Shown one piece after another: positions 8,019 to 17,200 of a stretch of 64,000 nt of DNA. The first letter of the stretch is position 1. Each line of letters opens with the position of its first letter. Location: positions 3,714,001-3,778,000 of the forward strand of contig CP143946.1 of assembly GCA_036419695.1 (NCBI GenBank). The letters run 5' to 3'. The translations under genes were made by a program, and so were the position numbers. This stretch comes from [Clostridium] symbiosum. Its GTDB lineage: Bacteria > Bacillota > Clostridia > Lachnospirales > Lachnospiraceae. The notes under the pieces were generated by a model. That model did not search any database, was not told where the DNA came from, and worked only from the letters and a program-made list of their open reading frames with translations.

Positions 8019-8064
8019 TTTTACTCTCCTCTTCTATTTATAATATCCGCTGTCGGCGGTAACC

Positions 8065-9294
8065 TTAGCTGCATTTAAGTTTTGCATCGGATGTTTCCTT
8101 TGCGCCATCCTTTCCTGTTTCCGGCAGAAGGAAGGAACCCAGAAAAAATGTAACGCTCATAATCAATGCAAAGTTTAATCCCATTCCGTAACCAAACTGG
8201 TCGATAATAAAACCGATGATAAAATAGGCGGCGGTCTCAATAATGTAGGACAGCGCCCAGAAAAGTCCCATAATCGTTGTCAGTTTGGCCGGTGTCATTC
8301 CCGGAAGTTCCTGTGGAATCATCATCAGGGAGCTGACCGGCAGGAACATAAACAGCCCGATGAGAAGAGCCGCCACTGCCGACAAGGCTCCGCTGTCCGT
8401 CCTGAACATCAGAACGCCGAAGAGTGTCATGGCGAGGCCGGAGATGCGAATCACCGGAAGGCGTTTAAAATAGACTCTTCCCATTGCAATGGCAAGCAGG
8501 GAACCGATGATTCCTCCCACCGCCACGAGCGTGCTCAGTGCCTTGCTGCTGATTGCCGTTGTTCCCGAAATCGGGAAGATATTCAGCATGACGATGTAAA
8601 AAGTAAGCAGACCGGAGTAGGTAAACGGCAGAATCCAGTTAATTTTTTCTTTCAGGGCCTGGCCGATCGTATACGGCGCCTTTTTTGTCCCGGTCCCCTG
8701 GTTCAGTTCAAAGTCCTGGCCGATAACCGGCCATAAGACCCAAAGAATGGCGCTGACCACTGCAAAAAATCCCATGCTGTACTGCCAGGTTTTGAGCCAG
8801 GCAATCACCGGTCCTACAATTAACATGGCGACAATACCGCCGAAATTGTACGCCGCGCCATTCAGCGCATTGACCGTGAGACGTTTCCTGGACTCAAAAT
8901 AATGAATCACCACGGGGCTGAAATATACCACATATAATGCTCCTCCGAATCCCATGATGAAACGCCCGAGAATGAACAGCCAGTATTGCGGGGCGAAAAT
9001 TGCCAGTACGCTTCCCAGTACAATCAGCCCGGAACCAAGGCCGATGGCCTTTTTCGGATACAGCCTGCTTAAAATACCTGCCGCCATGAAATTTCCGATG
9101 ATTTTTGCCAGCGTAATCGCGTTTGAAATAAAGGTTGCCGAAGCAAAAGTTTTCAGGTTAAAATGTTCCATAATCTGCGGTGTCAGCGTACTCCCCGCAA
9201 TCCAGTTTACCGCAAAAAACGCATAGGTGAAAAACATTACGAATTCGATTATAACAGCTCTAGATGAAGAAGCTTTTGTTTGTTGATTCCCCAT
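8065..9294 (-). CDS. MFS transporter, probable carboxylate carrier
   Basis: Twelve-segment major facilitator of 409 residues with no signal peptide. The loop GILSRLYPKKAIGLGSG between segments 2 and 3 is a degenerate form of the MFS GxxxDRxGRR motif, and GRFIMGFGGALYVVYFSPV resembles segment 4 of CynX/NarK-like carriers. The substrate is unknown. Context narrows it: the CoA-transferase gene follows after 46 bp, and a LysR gene on the same strand lies upstream with candidate sites in front of this promoter. Uptake of the acid that the CoA-transferase then activates is a reasonable inference. The start at 9294 follows GGAAAGGAA. Confidence 0.8.
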   Translation of the reverse strand: MGNQQTKASSSRAVIIEFVMFFTYAFFAVNWIAGSTLTPQIMEHFNLKTFASATFISNAITLAKIIGNFMAAGILSRLYPKKAIGLGSGLIVLGSVLAIFAPQYWLFILGRFIMGFGGALYVVYFSPVVIHYFESRKRLTVNALNGAAYNFGGIVAMLIVGPVIAWLKTWQYSMGFFAVVSAILWVLWPVIGQDFELNQGTGTKKAPYTIGQALKEKINWILPFTYSGLLTFYIVMLNIFPISGTTAISSKALSTLVAVGGIIGSLLAIAMGRVYFKRLPVIRISGLAMTLFGVLMFRTDSGALSAVAALLIGLFMFLPVSSLMMIPQELPGMTPAKLTTIMGLFWALSYIIETAAYFIIGFIIDQFGYGMGLNFALIMSVTFFLGSFLLPETGKDGAKETSDAKLKCS

Positions 9295-9450
9295 AATTCA
9301 CAATTCCTTTCCTCTTTTCAAGTGAAACCCATTTACCGTAACTTTCTTATTCAGATTGAGTCCCTCTTATCAATAAATTCCAGCGCTGTTTTTGTTGATT
9401 GAATTTGAAACTTGCTCTGATCCGCATGGCCATTGCGGCTTTGTGGTTTG

Positions 9451-9459
9451 ATTATAGCA
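9451..9459 (-). promoter_or_regulatory. Extended -10 promoter of the MFS/CoA-transferase operon
   Basis: Minus-strand TGCTATAAT is a perfect extended -10 (TGn + TATAAT) without a recognisable -35, as expected for an activator-dependent promoter. Transcription would begin near 9444, giving a leader of about 150 nt. Confidence 0.55.
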
Positions 9460-9464
9460 TGGTG

Positions 9465-9480
9465 TTTTTCAAATGAAAAA
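9465..9480. promoter_or_regulatory. LysR-type activation-site candidate
   Basis: TTTTTCAAATGAAAAA is a near-perfect inverted repeat covering the -35 position of the promoter at 9451-9459. Confidence 0.4.
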
Positions 9481-9499
9481 TGGCCTTTTTTAATGGGGT

Positions 9500-9514
9500 A
9501 TGAATTCAATTCAT
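9500..9514. promoter_or_regulatory. LysR-type recognition-site candidate
   Basis: ATGAATTCAATTCAT is a perfect inverted repeat containing T-N11-A, the LysR-family core, centred near -63 relative to the predicted start of the MFS transcript. Confidence 0.45.
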
Positions 9515-9526
9515 GCCCGCCGCAAT

Positions 9527-9582
9527 ACGCTCCTGACCGGAGGGCTTTTTATATCATAGGATCACTTTCCTATGATATAAAA
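9527..9582. repeat. Dispersed palindromic module after a terminator, copy 1
   Basis: GGAGGGCTTTTTATATCATA followed by the inverted arm TCCTATGATATAAAA; nearly the same 56-bp sequence occurs at 51009-51065. Both copies directly follow a gene-specific terminator on the minus strand. Confidence 0.7.
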
Positions 9583-9632
9583 CAGAGTGCAGGACCAGTG
9601 CCATACTGCAATGGCATTGATCCTGCACTCTG
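9579..9632 (-). terminator. Terminator of the LysR gene
   Basis: CAGAGTGCAGGA and TCCTGCACTCTG form a perfect 12-bp outer stem; TGCCAT and ATGGCA pair inside it. The minus strand continues with TGTTTTAT. Confidence 0.75.
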
Positions 9633-9672
9633 CTGTTCTTTCCACCATATTCCGTCACTTTCGTCCCTTGTG

Positions 9673-10548
9673 TCATGTTCCGAAACACAGATCCAGAAAA
9701 CACTGCATCGGAACCGTGATAAATTTATCCTTGCGGTAAATCAGCGAAAGAGTCCAGGGGAACTCGGGTTCTTTTAAATGAATCTGATGTACCCGCGTAT
9801 TGTTAAATTTGTCCACCAGCGGTTTCGGCAGTATGCAGATCCCCTGATTATCGGCTACCATCTCAAACAGCAGTTCCCACTGGTAACTCTCAAACGTGAC
9901 ATCGGGTACAAATCCCGCCTCCCGGCATTTTTCCAATACAACGTCATGGAACATATAATCCGGTGTTACGAGCAGGAACTTCTCTCCCCGGAGGGCTGAA
10001 AATGAAACGCTGCGTTTTGCCGCAAGCGGATGCTTCCGGGAAACCAGAAGAACGGCCTCGGAGGTGTAGCTGGGCCGCTTGTAAAATTTGTCATCGGAAA
10101 ACGGTTCTATCACAATTCCCATATCCAGTTTTCCGGCAGCCACCAGTTCATGGACTGCTTTTGATGTGATTTCCTCTATTTTAAGATCAATTCCCGGATA
10201 CGTTTCTCGGAATTTATATAGAATCGAAAAGAAATAAATGGCTCCCGCCGTCGGCGGAATTCCCAGTTTCAGCGTGCCGTTTGCACTGTGAAGACGCTGA
10301 AACAGTTCCTGCGTCTGTGTATGATAAAAATCCAGTATCCTGACCGCATATTCGTAAAAAACATCGCCCTGCGCCGTCAACTGGAACTCCTTGGCTCCCC
10401 GGTTAATAAGCTCCATCTGAAACTCTTCCTCCAGAGCCCGGATTGCCTTACTGAGTGTCGACTGGCTTACAAAGAGTTTCTCTGCGGCTTTGGTGAAACT
10501 TCCCTGCCGGACAATTTCCACATAATAATTCAGCTGATTTAAAGTCAT
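9673..10548 (-). CDS. LysR-family transcriptional regulator (next to the MFS/CoA-transferase operon)
   Basis: 291 residues with an N-terminal winged helix-turn-helix (LNQLNYYVEIVRQGSFTKAA, then KLFVSQSTLSKAIRALEEE) and a two-lobed effector domain. The start at 10548 (MTLNQLNYY) has AGGAAG upstream; the ATG at 10566 adds six residues without an apparent ribosome site. Unlike the usual divergent arrangement, it lies upstream of its presumed target on the same strand, with its own terminator between. The paired palindromes at 9465-9514 are the proposed binding sites. The effector is probably the carboxylate handled by the MFS/CoA-transferase pair (inference). Confidence 0.88.
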   Translation of the reverse strand: MTLNQLNYYVEIVRQGSFTKAAEKLFVSQSTLSKAIRALEEEFQMELINRGAKEFQLTAQGDVFYEYAVRILDFYHTQTQELFQRLHSANGTLKLGIPPTAGAIYFFSILYKFRETYPGIDLKIEEITSKAVHELVAAGKLDMGIVIEPFSDDKFYKRPSYTSEAVLLVSRKHPLAAKRSVSFSALRGEKFLLVTPDYMFHDVVLEKCREAGFVPDVTFESYQWELLFEMVADNQGICILPKPLVDKFNNTRVHQIHLKEPEFPWTLSLIYRKDKFITVPMQCFLDLCFGT

Positions 10549-10689
10549 GACTTCCTGCCTCCCCATTTCCCCAACTTTAACAACGTCATTTTAACACATC
10601 ATTCCGTTTCCCGCCAGACAAATTCCGTCCCACCTTTTCCATAACACCGGTATCCGGCGGGGAAAGACAGGATTCTGCCATAGCAATTC

Positions 10690-10726
10690 CCTGTTTCCGG
10701 CAGATAATCCAGAAACAGGATTTTTT
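10690..10726 (+). terminator. Terminator-like hairpin upstream of the second DUF3870 gene
   Basis: CCTGTTTC and GAAACAGG form an 8-bp stem followed by ATTTTTT. It lies just before the promoter at 10750, so it may insulate that gene from upstream transcription. Confidence 0.45.
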
Positions 10727-10749
10727 GTATGGAAAAATTGCCGTGGTAT

Positions 10750-10758
10750 TGATATAAT
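10750..10758 (+). promoter_or_regulatory. Extended -10 promoter of the second DUF3870 gene
   Basis: TGATATAAT is a perfect extended -10 element 75 bp upstream of the start; the -35 region is poor. Confidence 0.5.
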
Positions 10759-10831
10759 CTCATGGTGGGAAAAGAATTGAAACCATAGGAAGACGGTACA
10801 TTGAAGTAAGACCGGAAGGAGAATTAATACT

Positions 10832-11155
10832 ATGTATAATAATGATACTCTGCTGATAGTAGGCCAGGCCAAACCGAGCCGGGAGGATGCCATCTATACC
10901 CTCCACGGAGAATTTTACATCAGCCTCGTAGTTGAAAAAGACTCGGGAAAGATCCTGGACATCGAATGCAATACCATCCTTGCCGTCACAAGGAATTTTG
11001 TAGCATCCATGTTTATCGGCAAAAGCATCAAAACGGATCTGGATGAACTGGAACGGACAATCAGGGAACGTTATTTTGCCCTGACCCAAAAACCGCTGAT
11101 CGCCTGTATGAAAGACGCCCATAACCGGTATATGATGGTAACGGAAAAACAGTGA
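10832..11155 (+). CDS. DUF3870 family protein, copy 2
   Basis: 107 residues, paralogous to the protein at 3308-3646. The same blocks occur in the same order: LLIVGQAKPSREDAIYTLHG, VVEKDSGKILDIECNTIL, FIGKSIKTDLDELERTIRERY and CMKDAHNRYMM. No catalytic residues can be assigned and there is no signal peptide or membrane segment. The start follows GGAAGGAG. It is a single-gene unit with an extended -10 promoter and a long terminator (11291-11358). It stands beside a LysR gene and the AGCS carrier, while copy 1 stands beside gltS and gdhA. Both copies thus neighbour amino-acid genes, which hints at a shared physiological setting but not a mechanism. Confidence 0.78.
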   Translation: MYNNDTLLIVGQAKPSREDAIYTLHGEFYISLVVEKDSGKILDIECNTILAVTRNFVASMFIGKSIKTDLDELERTIRERYFALTQKPLIACMKDAHNRYMMVTEKQ

Positions 11156-11290
11156 GCCCGGGGCGGAACAGGAAGAAATCTTAAAACCCCTGTTAAAATC
11201 AGAAATAATGTCCGGTTTGGCGCCGGAGTCCATATCAATACCGGGGGGCCTATACAAAACAGGGTATCGGCCAATCGGCCATTTAAAAAG

Positions 11291-11358
11291 CTATAAAACA
11301 GCCGTGTAAATCGGCAGATTATTCTGCTGCTTTCCACGGCTGTATTTTATAGTTTTTA
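11291..11358 (+). terminator. Terminator of the second DUF3870 gene
   Basis: CTATAAAACAGCCGTG pairs with CACGGCTGTATTTTATAG (2-nt bulge), with an inner GGCAG/CTGC stem and a following TTTTT. Confidence 0.75.
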
Positions 11359-11362
11359 TTCC

Positions 11363-11440
11363 GGCTTCTATTTTACTTTCTGTATCCGTCTCTATTCCAG
11401 CTTCTATATTTAGTCTCTATTTCAGCTTCTGTCCTGCCTT
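11363..11440. repeat. Degenerate direct repeats over the 3' end of the AGCS gene
   Basis: On the minus strand AGAAGCTGAAATAGAGAC, which includes the last codons and stop of the gene, is followed by AGAAGCTGGAATAGAGAC and then AGAAGCCGGAATAAAAAC, spaced about 25-36 nt. This looks like tandem duplication of the gene's tail followed by decay. Confidence 0.5.
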
Positions 11441-12772
11441 TATAACAACTCCGCTGAGCGCCAAAAGCGCCATGATATTCGGAATTACCATAAGTCCGTT
11501 GAAGAAGTCTGCCAGTGACCACACAAGTTCCAGCTTCAGGGTTGAGCCAATCACAATACAAATGACAACAATCACGGAATATACCTTGGCGGCATTGTTA
11601 CCGAACAGGTATTTTGCATTGATAAGCCCGAAGAAATGCCAGCCGAGGATTGTTGAAAATGCAAAGAACAGCAGGCAGATTGCCACAAATATAATTCCAA
11701 ATGTACCAAATCCCTGCATGAATGCGGCCTGTGTCAGAGCCGTGCCGTCTTTACCGGAGCTCATTGCGCCTGTTGTAAGAACGGAGAATACGGTCAGGTT
11801 CAGGATAATAAATGTATCGACAAACACGCTGATCATAGCGCAGAGTCCCTGCTGATGAGGTGTCTCCGCTTTTGCTCTTGCATGGGCATGCGGTGTGGAA
11901 CCCATACCGGCCTCATTGGAGAATAATCCCCTTGCCACGCCAAAACGGATCGCTTCTTTTACCGCAATACCGGCGCCTGCAGCGAGTACTGCCTGGGGAT
12001 CAAAGGCTCCCACAAAAATCAATCTGAATGCCTCCGGAATCTGGGTAAAATTCATTGCAATCAGGATAACGCTTCCCACAATGTAAACGCCTGCCATAAT
12101 CGGAACAATCTTTTCAACTACCGCTGCAAGCCTCTGTGTGCCGCCGAGGAAAATAAATGCTGCAAATGCTGCAACGACGATACCTACGGCTACCGGAGGA
12201 ATGTTCAGGTTAAATACATGGAACACCTCCACGAAAGCTGCTCCGATGGAGTTGGACTGAACCATATTGCCCATAAAACCCAGGGCCAGAATGATGAAAA
12301 TTGCAAATAAAGTGGCAAGCACCTTACCGAATGTTCCCTTGAAGGCCGCCTTGATATAGTAAACAGGGCCTCCCGTCACTTCACCGTTTACCTCGGTTTT
12401 ATAGGTCTGTGCAAGTACTGCCTCTGCATAAATAGTAGCCATTCCGAAGAAAGCGCTGACCCACATCCAGAAAATCGCTCCCGGACCGCCGCCGATCAGG
12501 GCCGTTGCCGCACCTGCCAGGTTTCCGGTACCAACCTGTGCTGCGATTGCCGTTGCAATAGACTGGAACGGGCTCATCTCACCCTTTTCATGCTTTTCGC
12601 CATTCAACTTGATATGGCCGAATACCTGCCTGCATCCCTCACCGAATTTTCTCACCTGAATAAATTTCAGCCTGATTGTGTAGTAAATACCGGTACCGCA
12701 TAACAGTACGATCAGCAGAAAACTCCAGAGAAAATCGTTACCTTTTGTTACCAATGCTAATAATGCGTCCAT
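11417..12772 (-). CDS. AGCS-family alanine/glycine:cation symporter
   Basis: Integral membrane carrier of 451 residues that co-transports alanine or glycine with Na+ or H+. Family signatures are visible: QSIATAIAAQVGTGNLAGAATALIGGGPGAIFWMW near residue 70 and GLFSNEAGMGSTPHAHARA near residue 290. Around ten hydrophobic segments are present and there is no signal peptide. The start at 12772 follows AGAGGAGG. The long leader holds a glycine riboswitch (12905-13003) followed by a terminator hairpin (12819-12850). Glycine is therefore the likely signal and probably a substrate. Whether the switch turns the gene on or off is not certain from sequence; the downstream terminator allows either scheme. 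Confidence 0.92.
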   Translation of the reverse strand: MDALLALVTKGNDFLWSFLLIVLLCGTGIYYTIRLKFIQVRKFGEGCRQVFGHIKLNGEKHEKGEMSPFQSIATAIAAQVGTGNLAGAATALIGGGPGAIFWMWVSAFFGMATIYAEAVLAQTYKTEVNGEVTGGPVYYIKAAFKGTFGKVLATLFAIFIILALGFMGNMVQSNSIGAAFVEVFHVFNLNIPPVAVGIVVAAFAAFIFLGGTQRLAAVVEKIVPIMAGVYIVGSVILIAMNFTQIPEAFRLIFVGAFDPQAVLAAGAGIAVKEAIRFGVARGLFSNEAGMGSTPHAHARAKAETPHQQGLCAMISVFVDTFIILNLTVFSVLTTGAMSSGKDGTALTQAAFMQGFGTFGIIFVAICLLFFAFSTILGWHFFGLINAKYLFGNNAAKVYSVIVVICIVIGSTLKLELVWSLADFFNGLMVIPNIMALLALSGVVIKAGQKLK

Positions 12773-12818
12773 TTTTGTTATCCTCCTCTATGTTTTTAAT
12801 TGCGCTGCCGTTTTGCGG

Positions 12819-12850
12819 CAATAAAATAAGAGCTGATAAATACCAGCTCT
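12819..12850 (-). terminator. Expression-platform terminator hairpin downstream of the glycine riboswitch
   Basis: Minus-strand AGAGCTGGTATTTATCAGCT forms a 9-bp hairpin followed by CTTATTTTATT. An alternative hairpin upstream (12869-12907, GCATAC/GTATGC with an inner GGGA/TCCC stem) adjoins the aptamer and may compete with aptamer pairing. Confidence 0.6.
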
Positions 12851-12904
12851 CCAAAGAGTAGAACATTTGCATACAACGGGACTTATCCCATTGCTTTTTA
12901 TGTA

Positions 12905-13003
12905 TGCCCTGTCCTTTTGCCTGAGAGATCAACAGATACCATGGACTTGAATCTGTCTTACACCTTCGGCGCTCCTCAAAATGGAGACTCTCCAGAGTAC
13001 CCT
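12905..13003 (-). ncRNA. Glycine riboswitch, single aptamer
   Basis: The minus strand carries the conserved gcvT-motif elements in order: ACTCTGGAGAG, GGAGCGCCGAAGG and CTCTCAGGCAAAAGGACAG. Only one full aptamer is seen; a second GGAGAG further downstream lacks the rest of the motif. It lies in the leader of the AGCS carrier gene and is followed by hairpins suited to transcription control. Confidence 0.9.
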
Positions 13004-13081
13004 ACCACTTCTATAGACGGAAGCTCCCGTTGCCTGCCCAGACGCAGGACGGAACTGATAGGATATATATTTGTGCTTTAC

Positions 13082-13110
13082 ATGGTATCATAGATCTCCT
13101 GTATGTTCAA
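13082..13110 (-). promoter_or_regulatory. Promoter of the riboswitch/AGCS transcript
   Basis: TTGAAC and TACCAT on the minus strand are separated by 17 bp, about 70 bp upstream of the aptamer. The remaining 13111-13242 stretch is AT-rich and shows no gene. Confidence 0.5.
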
Positions 13111-13242
13111 TCACTTTTTTTATTTTATTTATATAATTTTAATAATTGCACTTATTACCCCCTCTTATTACTGTCATGCCAAAAGCCGCTTAAAACCGTT
13201 GCCGGATATAGACATTTCCCTATTTTAGGCCTGACCGGTTTC

Positions 13243-13300
13243 ATCACTGCTGTTCTTTACTGCTCTTTAATATTCTTCACTGCTCTTCAATGTTTTTCAC
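13243..13300. repeat. Degenerate tandem repeats after the 3' end of the cell-wall-binding protein gene
   Basis: On the minus strand the 3' end of the gene at 13300 runs into GAAGAGCAGTGAAGAATATT and AAAGAGCAGTAAAGAACAGC, an imperfect 20-nt tandem repeat. Confidence 0.4.
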
Positions 13301-14184
13301 TATTCTTCCCATTCCTTGGCCGCTCCGTCTGTATTCAGGTAATATTGCCGGCCGTTACGGGGTATCAAACAGTCTGTCACCATATATCCGCAGGAATCAA
13401 AATAGTACCAGTCTCCATCCAGAAACAGCCAGCTCTCCTGCGGAAAAATTCCGTCCTTCTGCCAGTAACGCCAGCCTGTTTCATCCTGTTCCCAACCGGG
13501 AAATTCCATTTTTACCGTCCCATACTCCGTCCTGTTTTTCTCCGCTCTGCTCTCATCTACCGGGTACCATTCCGATTCAACCGGAATTCCCTTTTTTTCA
13601 TTCACGGAGAGAGGATAGACCTTAAAGTGATAAATTCCCTTCTCTTTCATCAGCGGTGAAAAATTATAACTGTTTCCCTGCGTTCTGTGGGTATATCCGA
13701 TCCGTTTTGAATCTTTGAACAGCATTACGGAATAGGCACAGGCGTTGTCGGCCTTGTCCCACACAGCCAAGCCATCCCCGAAACTGGCCCGGCCGATCTC
13801 ACCGACGACATCGTCAAGCCCTTCCGCTTTGATTGTCAGTTCCAGCGCCTCTTTTCCGCTCCTCCTGACGGCCCTGCTGCATGTGGCTTTAATCCCCGTA
13901 AGTCTGATATCTTTCTGCTCCATCCTTCCAAAACCTTTCCCGTCCTCCGCCGCCAGCTCCACTTCATATACATGATCCTGCTGCTCTTCAAAACCAACGA
14001 TTTCATACTCATCACTGTCCGTCAGAAAATTCACTTCCGGCTTCCCTTTTTCATCAAACGTCTCCGCCACCAGCTTTATCTTTACTTTCTTAATCTCTGC
14101 CGCCATGGCGGGGATACTCCCCGCCACGGCAAACAGACCGGCGGCCACGGCAAATATAATCTTTTTTCCCATGCCCTCTTTCAT
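13300..14184 (-). CDS. Secreted protein with C-terminal cell-wall-binding (choline-binding-like) repeats
   Basis: Exported protein of 294 residues: signal peptide at residues 1-29 ending SIPAMAA, a beta-rich middle with a fibronectin-like segment (VWDKADNACAYSVMLFKDSK), and at the C-terminus at least two aromatic cell-wall-binding repeats (GWRYWQKDG, GDWYYFDSCGYMVTDCLI, GRQYYLNTDGA). Such repeats hold proteins to choline or cell-wall polymers without covalent attachment. It starts 50 bp after the giant adhesin gene, has AGGAGG before its ATG, and is the last gene of that unit. The role is unknown; an accessory to the giant protein is inferred from context only. Confidence 0.8.
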   Translation of the reverse strand: MKEGMGKKIIFAVAAGLFAVAGSIPAMAAEIKKVKIKLVAETFDEKGKPEVNFLTDSDEYEIVGFEEQQDHVYEVELAAEDGKGFGRMEQKDIRLTGIKATCSRAVRRSGKEALELTIKAEGLDDVVGEIGRASFGDGLAVWDKADNACAYSVMLFKDSKRIGYTHRTQGNSYNFSPLMKEKGIYHFKVYPLSVNEKKGIPVESEWYPVDESRAEKNRTEYGTVKMEFPGWEQDETGWRYWQKDGIFPQESWLFLDGDWYYFDSCGYMVTDCLIPRNGRQYYLNTDGAAKEWEE

Positions 14185-14233
14185 ACTGTTTATCCTCCTG
14201 TTCTTTCAGTACAGCCTGGTCTTCCTGTATGCC

Positions 14234-17200
14234 TTATCCTTCAGCACGGCCGTCCTTTTCACGTTTCTTCCGTTTTCTCCTCCGCGTCCACAGCATCGCC
14301 GCTGCCCCTAAAAGAATGGCCCCCAATATTAAGTCACCCACTCCGGCCGAATCATCACCGGCCATCGGCAGCGGAAACAGCCTTCTTCTCTTCAGGAAAA
14401 AAGTTCCGGCTCCTCCAAGCTTCCTGTCATAATGTACCGTAATAACGCCGGCTGTTTCCGGAACCGGATAATTTGCGACGGACAGTTCTTTCCTTCCGTT
14501 CTCATTCCCTGTTACCGTAAATGGATATTCCTCCTCCGACGGCCTGTATCCCGGGGGCGCTTTTGTCTCTACCAGCGTGTACGTTCCCGGCTCATGTACC
14601 TTAATTTCAGCTCTGCCGTCTTCTCCTGTACACACCGAAAGCAGGAAACTTCCGTCACTGCGGTAGACGGCAAACTCTGCACCGGCTACTCCTCTTAACG
14701 TTACGCCGTCATACTTGCGGACTGCTATCTCCGGGAACGTTTTCCCTTTATCTCTCTCATGGGGCGGCTCTGCTTTCTTCCGGTCTATAAGCTTTATCCA
14801 TACCACTTCATCCTCTTCAGGAATTGTAAAAGTTACGGGTTTGGCATATTCGTACCCGTAGGGCGGCTCCTCCTCAACAGCCGTATAAGCCTCCCCGGCT
14901 TTCAGTATTCCGGTAATTTCATGGGCGCCGTCTTCCCGGGTCAGGAAGCGGTATACTTCCCGCCCCTTCTTATCCTCGATCCGAATCAACGCCCCGGCAA
15001 GCCTCCCCGTCTCCGTTTTTCCATCCGGTTCACAGCCAACTTTTTCTATCATAAGCCGGGTAGGTTCATCCTCCATGATAATGGTGTCGTCACTGCCGCC
15101 CTCCGACACGGTAAAACTGACAGGTTCCGCAATACGGTAGCCGGGAGGGGCGGAAATTTCTCTCAAAGTATAGGTTTCTCCTGCTGTGAGCTTTCCCTCC
15201 AGGATGTGGACAGTGCCGTCTGAAATCCATTTTTCAATCCTGTTTCCTTCACTGTCTATAATTTCCAGCCCGGCTCCCGCCAGATTTGCCCCTGTCTCTG
15301 CGCCGTTCTTTGAAATGAGAATTCTCGTCGGCCTGTCACTTACTGTGACAGTCGTCACTGCCCCGTCTTCCGGGACAGTGAAGCAGATATCTTCCGCCGC
15401 CGCGTAACCGTCAGGCGGTTTTAACTCCGATAGACAATATGTTTCTCCCGGTTCCATCAGCGCATCCGTCTCATGAGGCTTGCCGTCGGATACCCATTCA
15501 TCTAAAACAGTTCCACTTTCATCCCGCAGGCAGAATTCCGCTCCCGGTAGTTCTATCCCTCCCGACAAATCCGTCTTGGAAATCAGGACACGGACCGGTT
15601 GATCCTTCATGTCCAGACCGCCGGCGGCAGCAGACTCATCCAGCGTAAACGTGATTCTTCCCGTTATAAGACTGCTTCCGTCTGCATAAAGCGTTGTTTC
15701 CGTGAGATGGCAGACGTCTCCCCGTTTAAAAACTTCACGGATAGAGCCGTCGTTTTTCCTATGGATGAAAACTGCGCTCTTAGCCTTCCGTCCAACCGTT
15801 CCCTCCGTATCAAATGTGTTAACGGATGAACCGTTGTCTTCCCTGTCCGATGGGAACACTTTATATGCGGTTCCCCATGGAAGACCCGTGATTACAATAC
15901 TTTCATTCCTCTTAAGCACAATCCGGCCGCCGCTTTTCACACTCCCCTCCTGGTTCCCGGTATAGCTGAAACTGCCTGTCAAAGACTGCCCCTTCCCATC
16001 GTGCAGTTCGACGGTATATGTATCCTGTTCCCGTTCCATCTGGTCTGCGGCCTGGCCTGTGGTCTGGTATGTAGTCTGGTCTGCCGCCGTCCCTGTCAGC
16101 CGGTTCACAATCGCGAGACTTCCCTCCCCTGCAACCGGATTCTTCCACAGGCACAGAACGCCTCCAATTTCCGCTCTGCAGGTAACTGCCGTTTCAGCAT
16201 CCGGCTTTACTGCCGCAGTCAGGAGAATACTTTTTTCTTCCCCGGGAGCCATATTCCCGAATGTCATTGTAAGTCTTCCGCTCTTTTCTCTGTTCCATCT
16301 TTGATCTGAATTGGCCGGCATGTATTCAAGCTGCGGATCCAGAAGAATGGAAACTTTCATATCCTTTTCCGTCTTCTGCGTATTTTTGCAGGTAAGGCTA
16401 TATCTTATAACGCTGTCGGGCTGAACGGATGAACCGTTCTTTCCATTTTCTCCCGCCACCTCTATCCCATTTTTTTCTTCATATACGGGATTTTGTATCT
16501 CATGGCGGTATCCGCTCCCTTCTCTGTTTTCCACCTCCCATTCTTCAATCAGGCCACGGCTCTCCGTCTCCATTTTTAAGAGTGTCTTTTCGGCTGTCCT
16601 GAGTTTCGGCCGGTATTCTCCCTCCGTATTCAGATTCATGCGGAAGATCTGCCGTCCTGTGATCCGGTTGTTCCCGTCCGTGTATCGGATGATTTCTTTT
16701 TCCTCATACAGAGCGCCGTTTAACAGTCCGTCCGCTCCGGTCAGAGGCGCGGTTTGATACGATGGAATAACGTATATTTTTCCTGTATCCAGATGGGTCA
16801 GCCATCGTTCCGTCCCCACCGGCCGTCGCCCCTGAACCGAGACTGATTCCACCGCATCACTAAACAGTTCCGATGTCTTAAAATCAACAATTCGCTCCTG
16901 ATCGCAGATGCTGCTTATCTTCCTGCCGTCATCGGAGAGGACAAACAGAATAGGGGATGACCTTAGATATCCGTCGGGAGCTTCAAGCTCTGTGAGGAAA
17001 TAGACTCCTCCTGCCGTCAACTTTCCCATAACGCGGTGTTTCCCTCCATCTGAAGTCCACTCCTCAAGCGGTTCTCCCGACGGCACAAACGCGCCCTCAT
17101 CTTCCACCGCCCGATAGATGGCAAGTCTGGCTCCTTTTACAAATTCATTCGATTCAAAATCGGTTTTCGAAACTAAAATATCGGTAGATTCGTCTTTGAA

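Noticed and set aside
13030..13659. A 209-codon plus-strand frame
   Set aside because: It crosses the riboswitch promoter and the coding strand of the wall-binding protein gene, and its peptide is a low-complexity hydrophobic string.
14357..14371. Calling LPMAG a canonical LPxTG sortase motif
   Set aside because: Thr is replaced by Ala. The tail architecture supports anchoring, but the motif itself is non-canonical and no sortase gene is present to confirm it.
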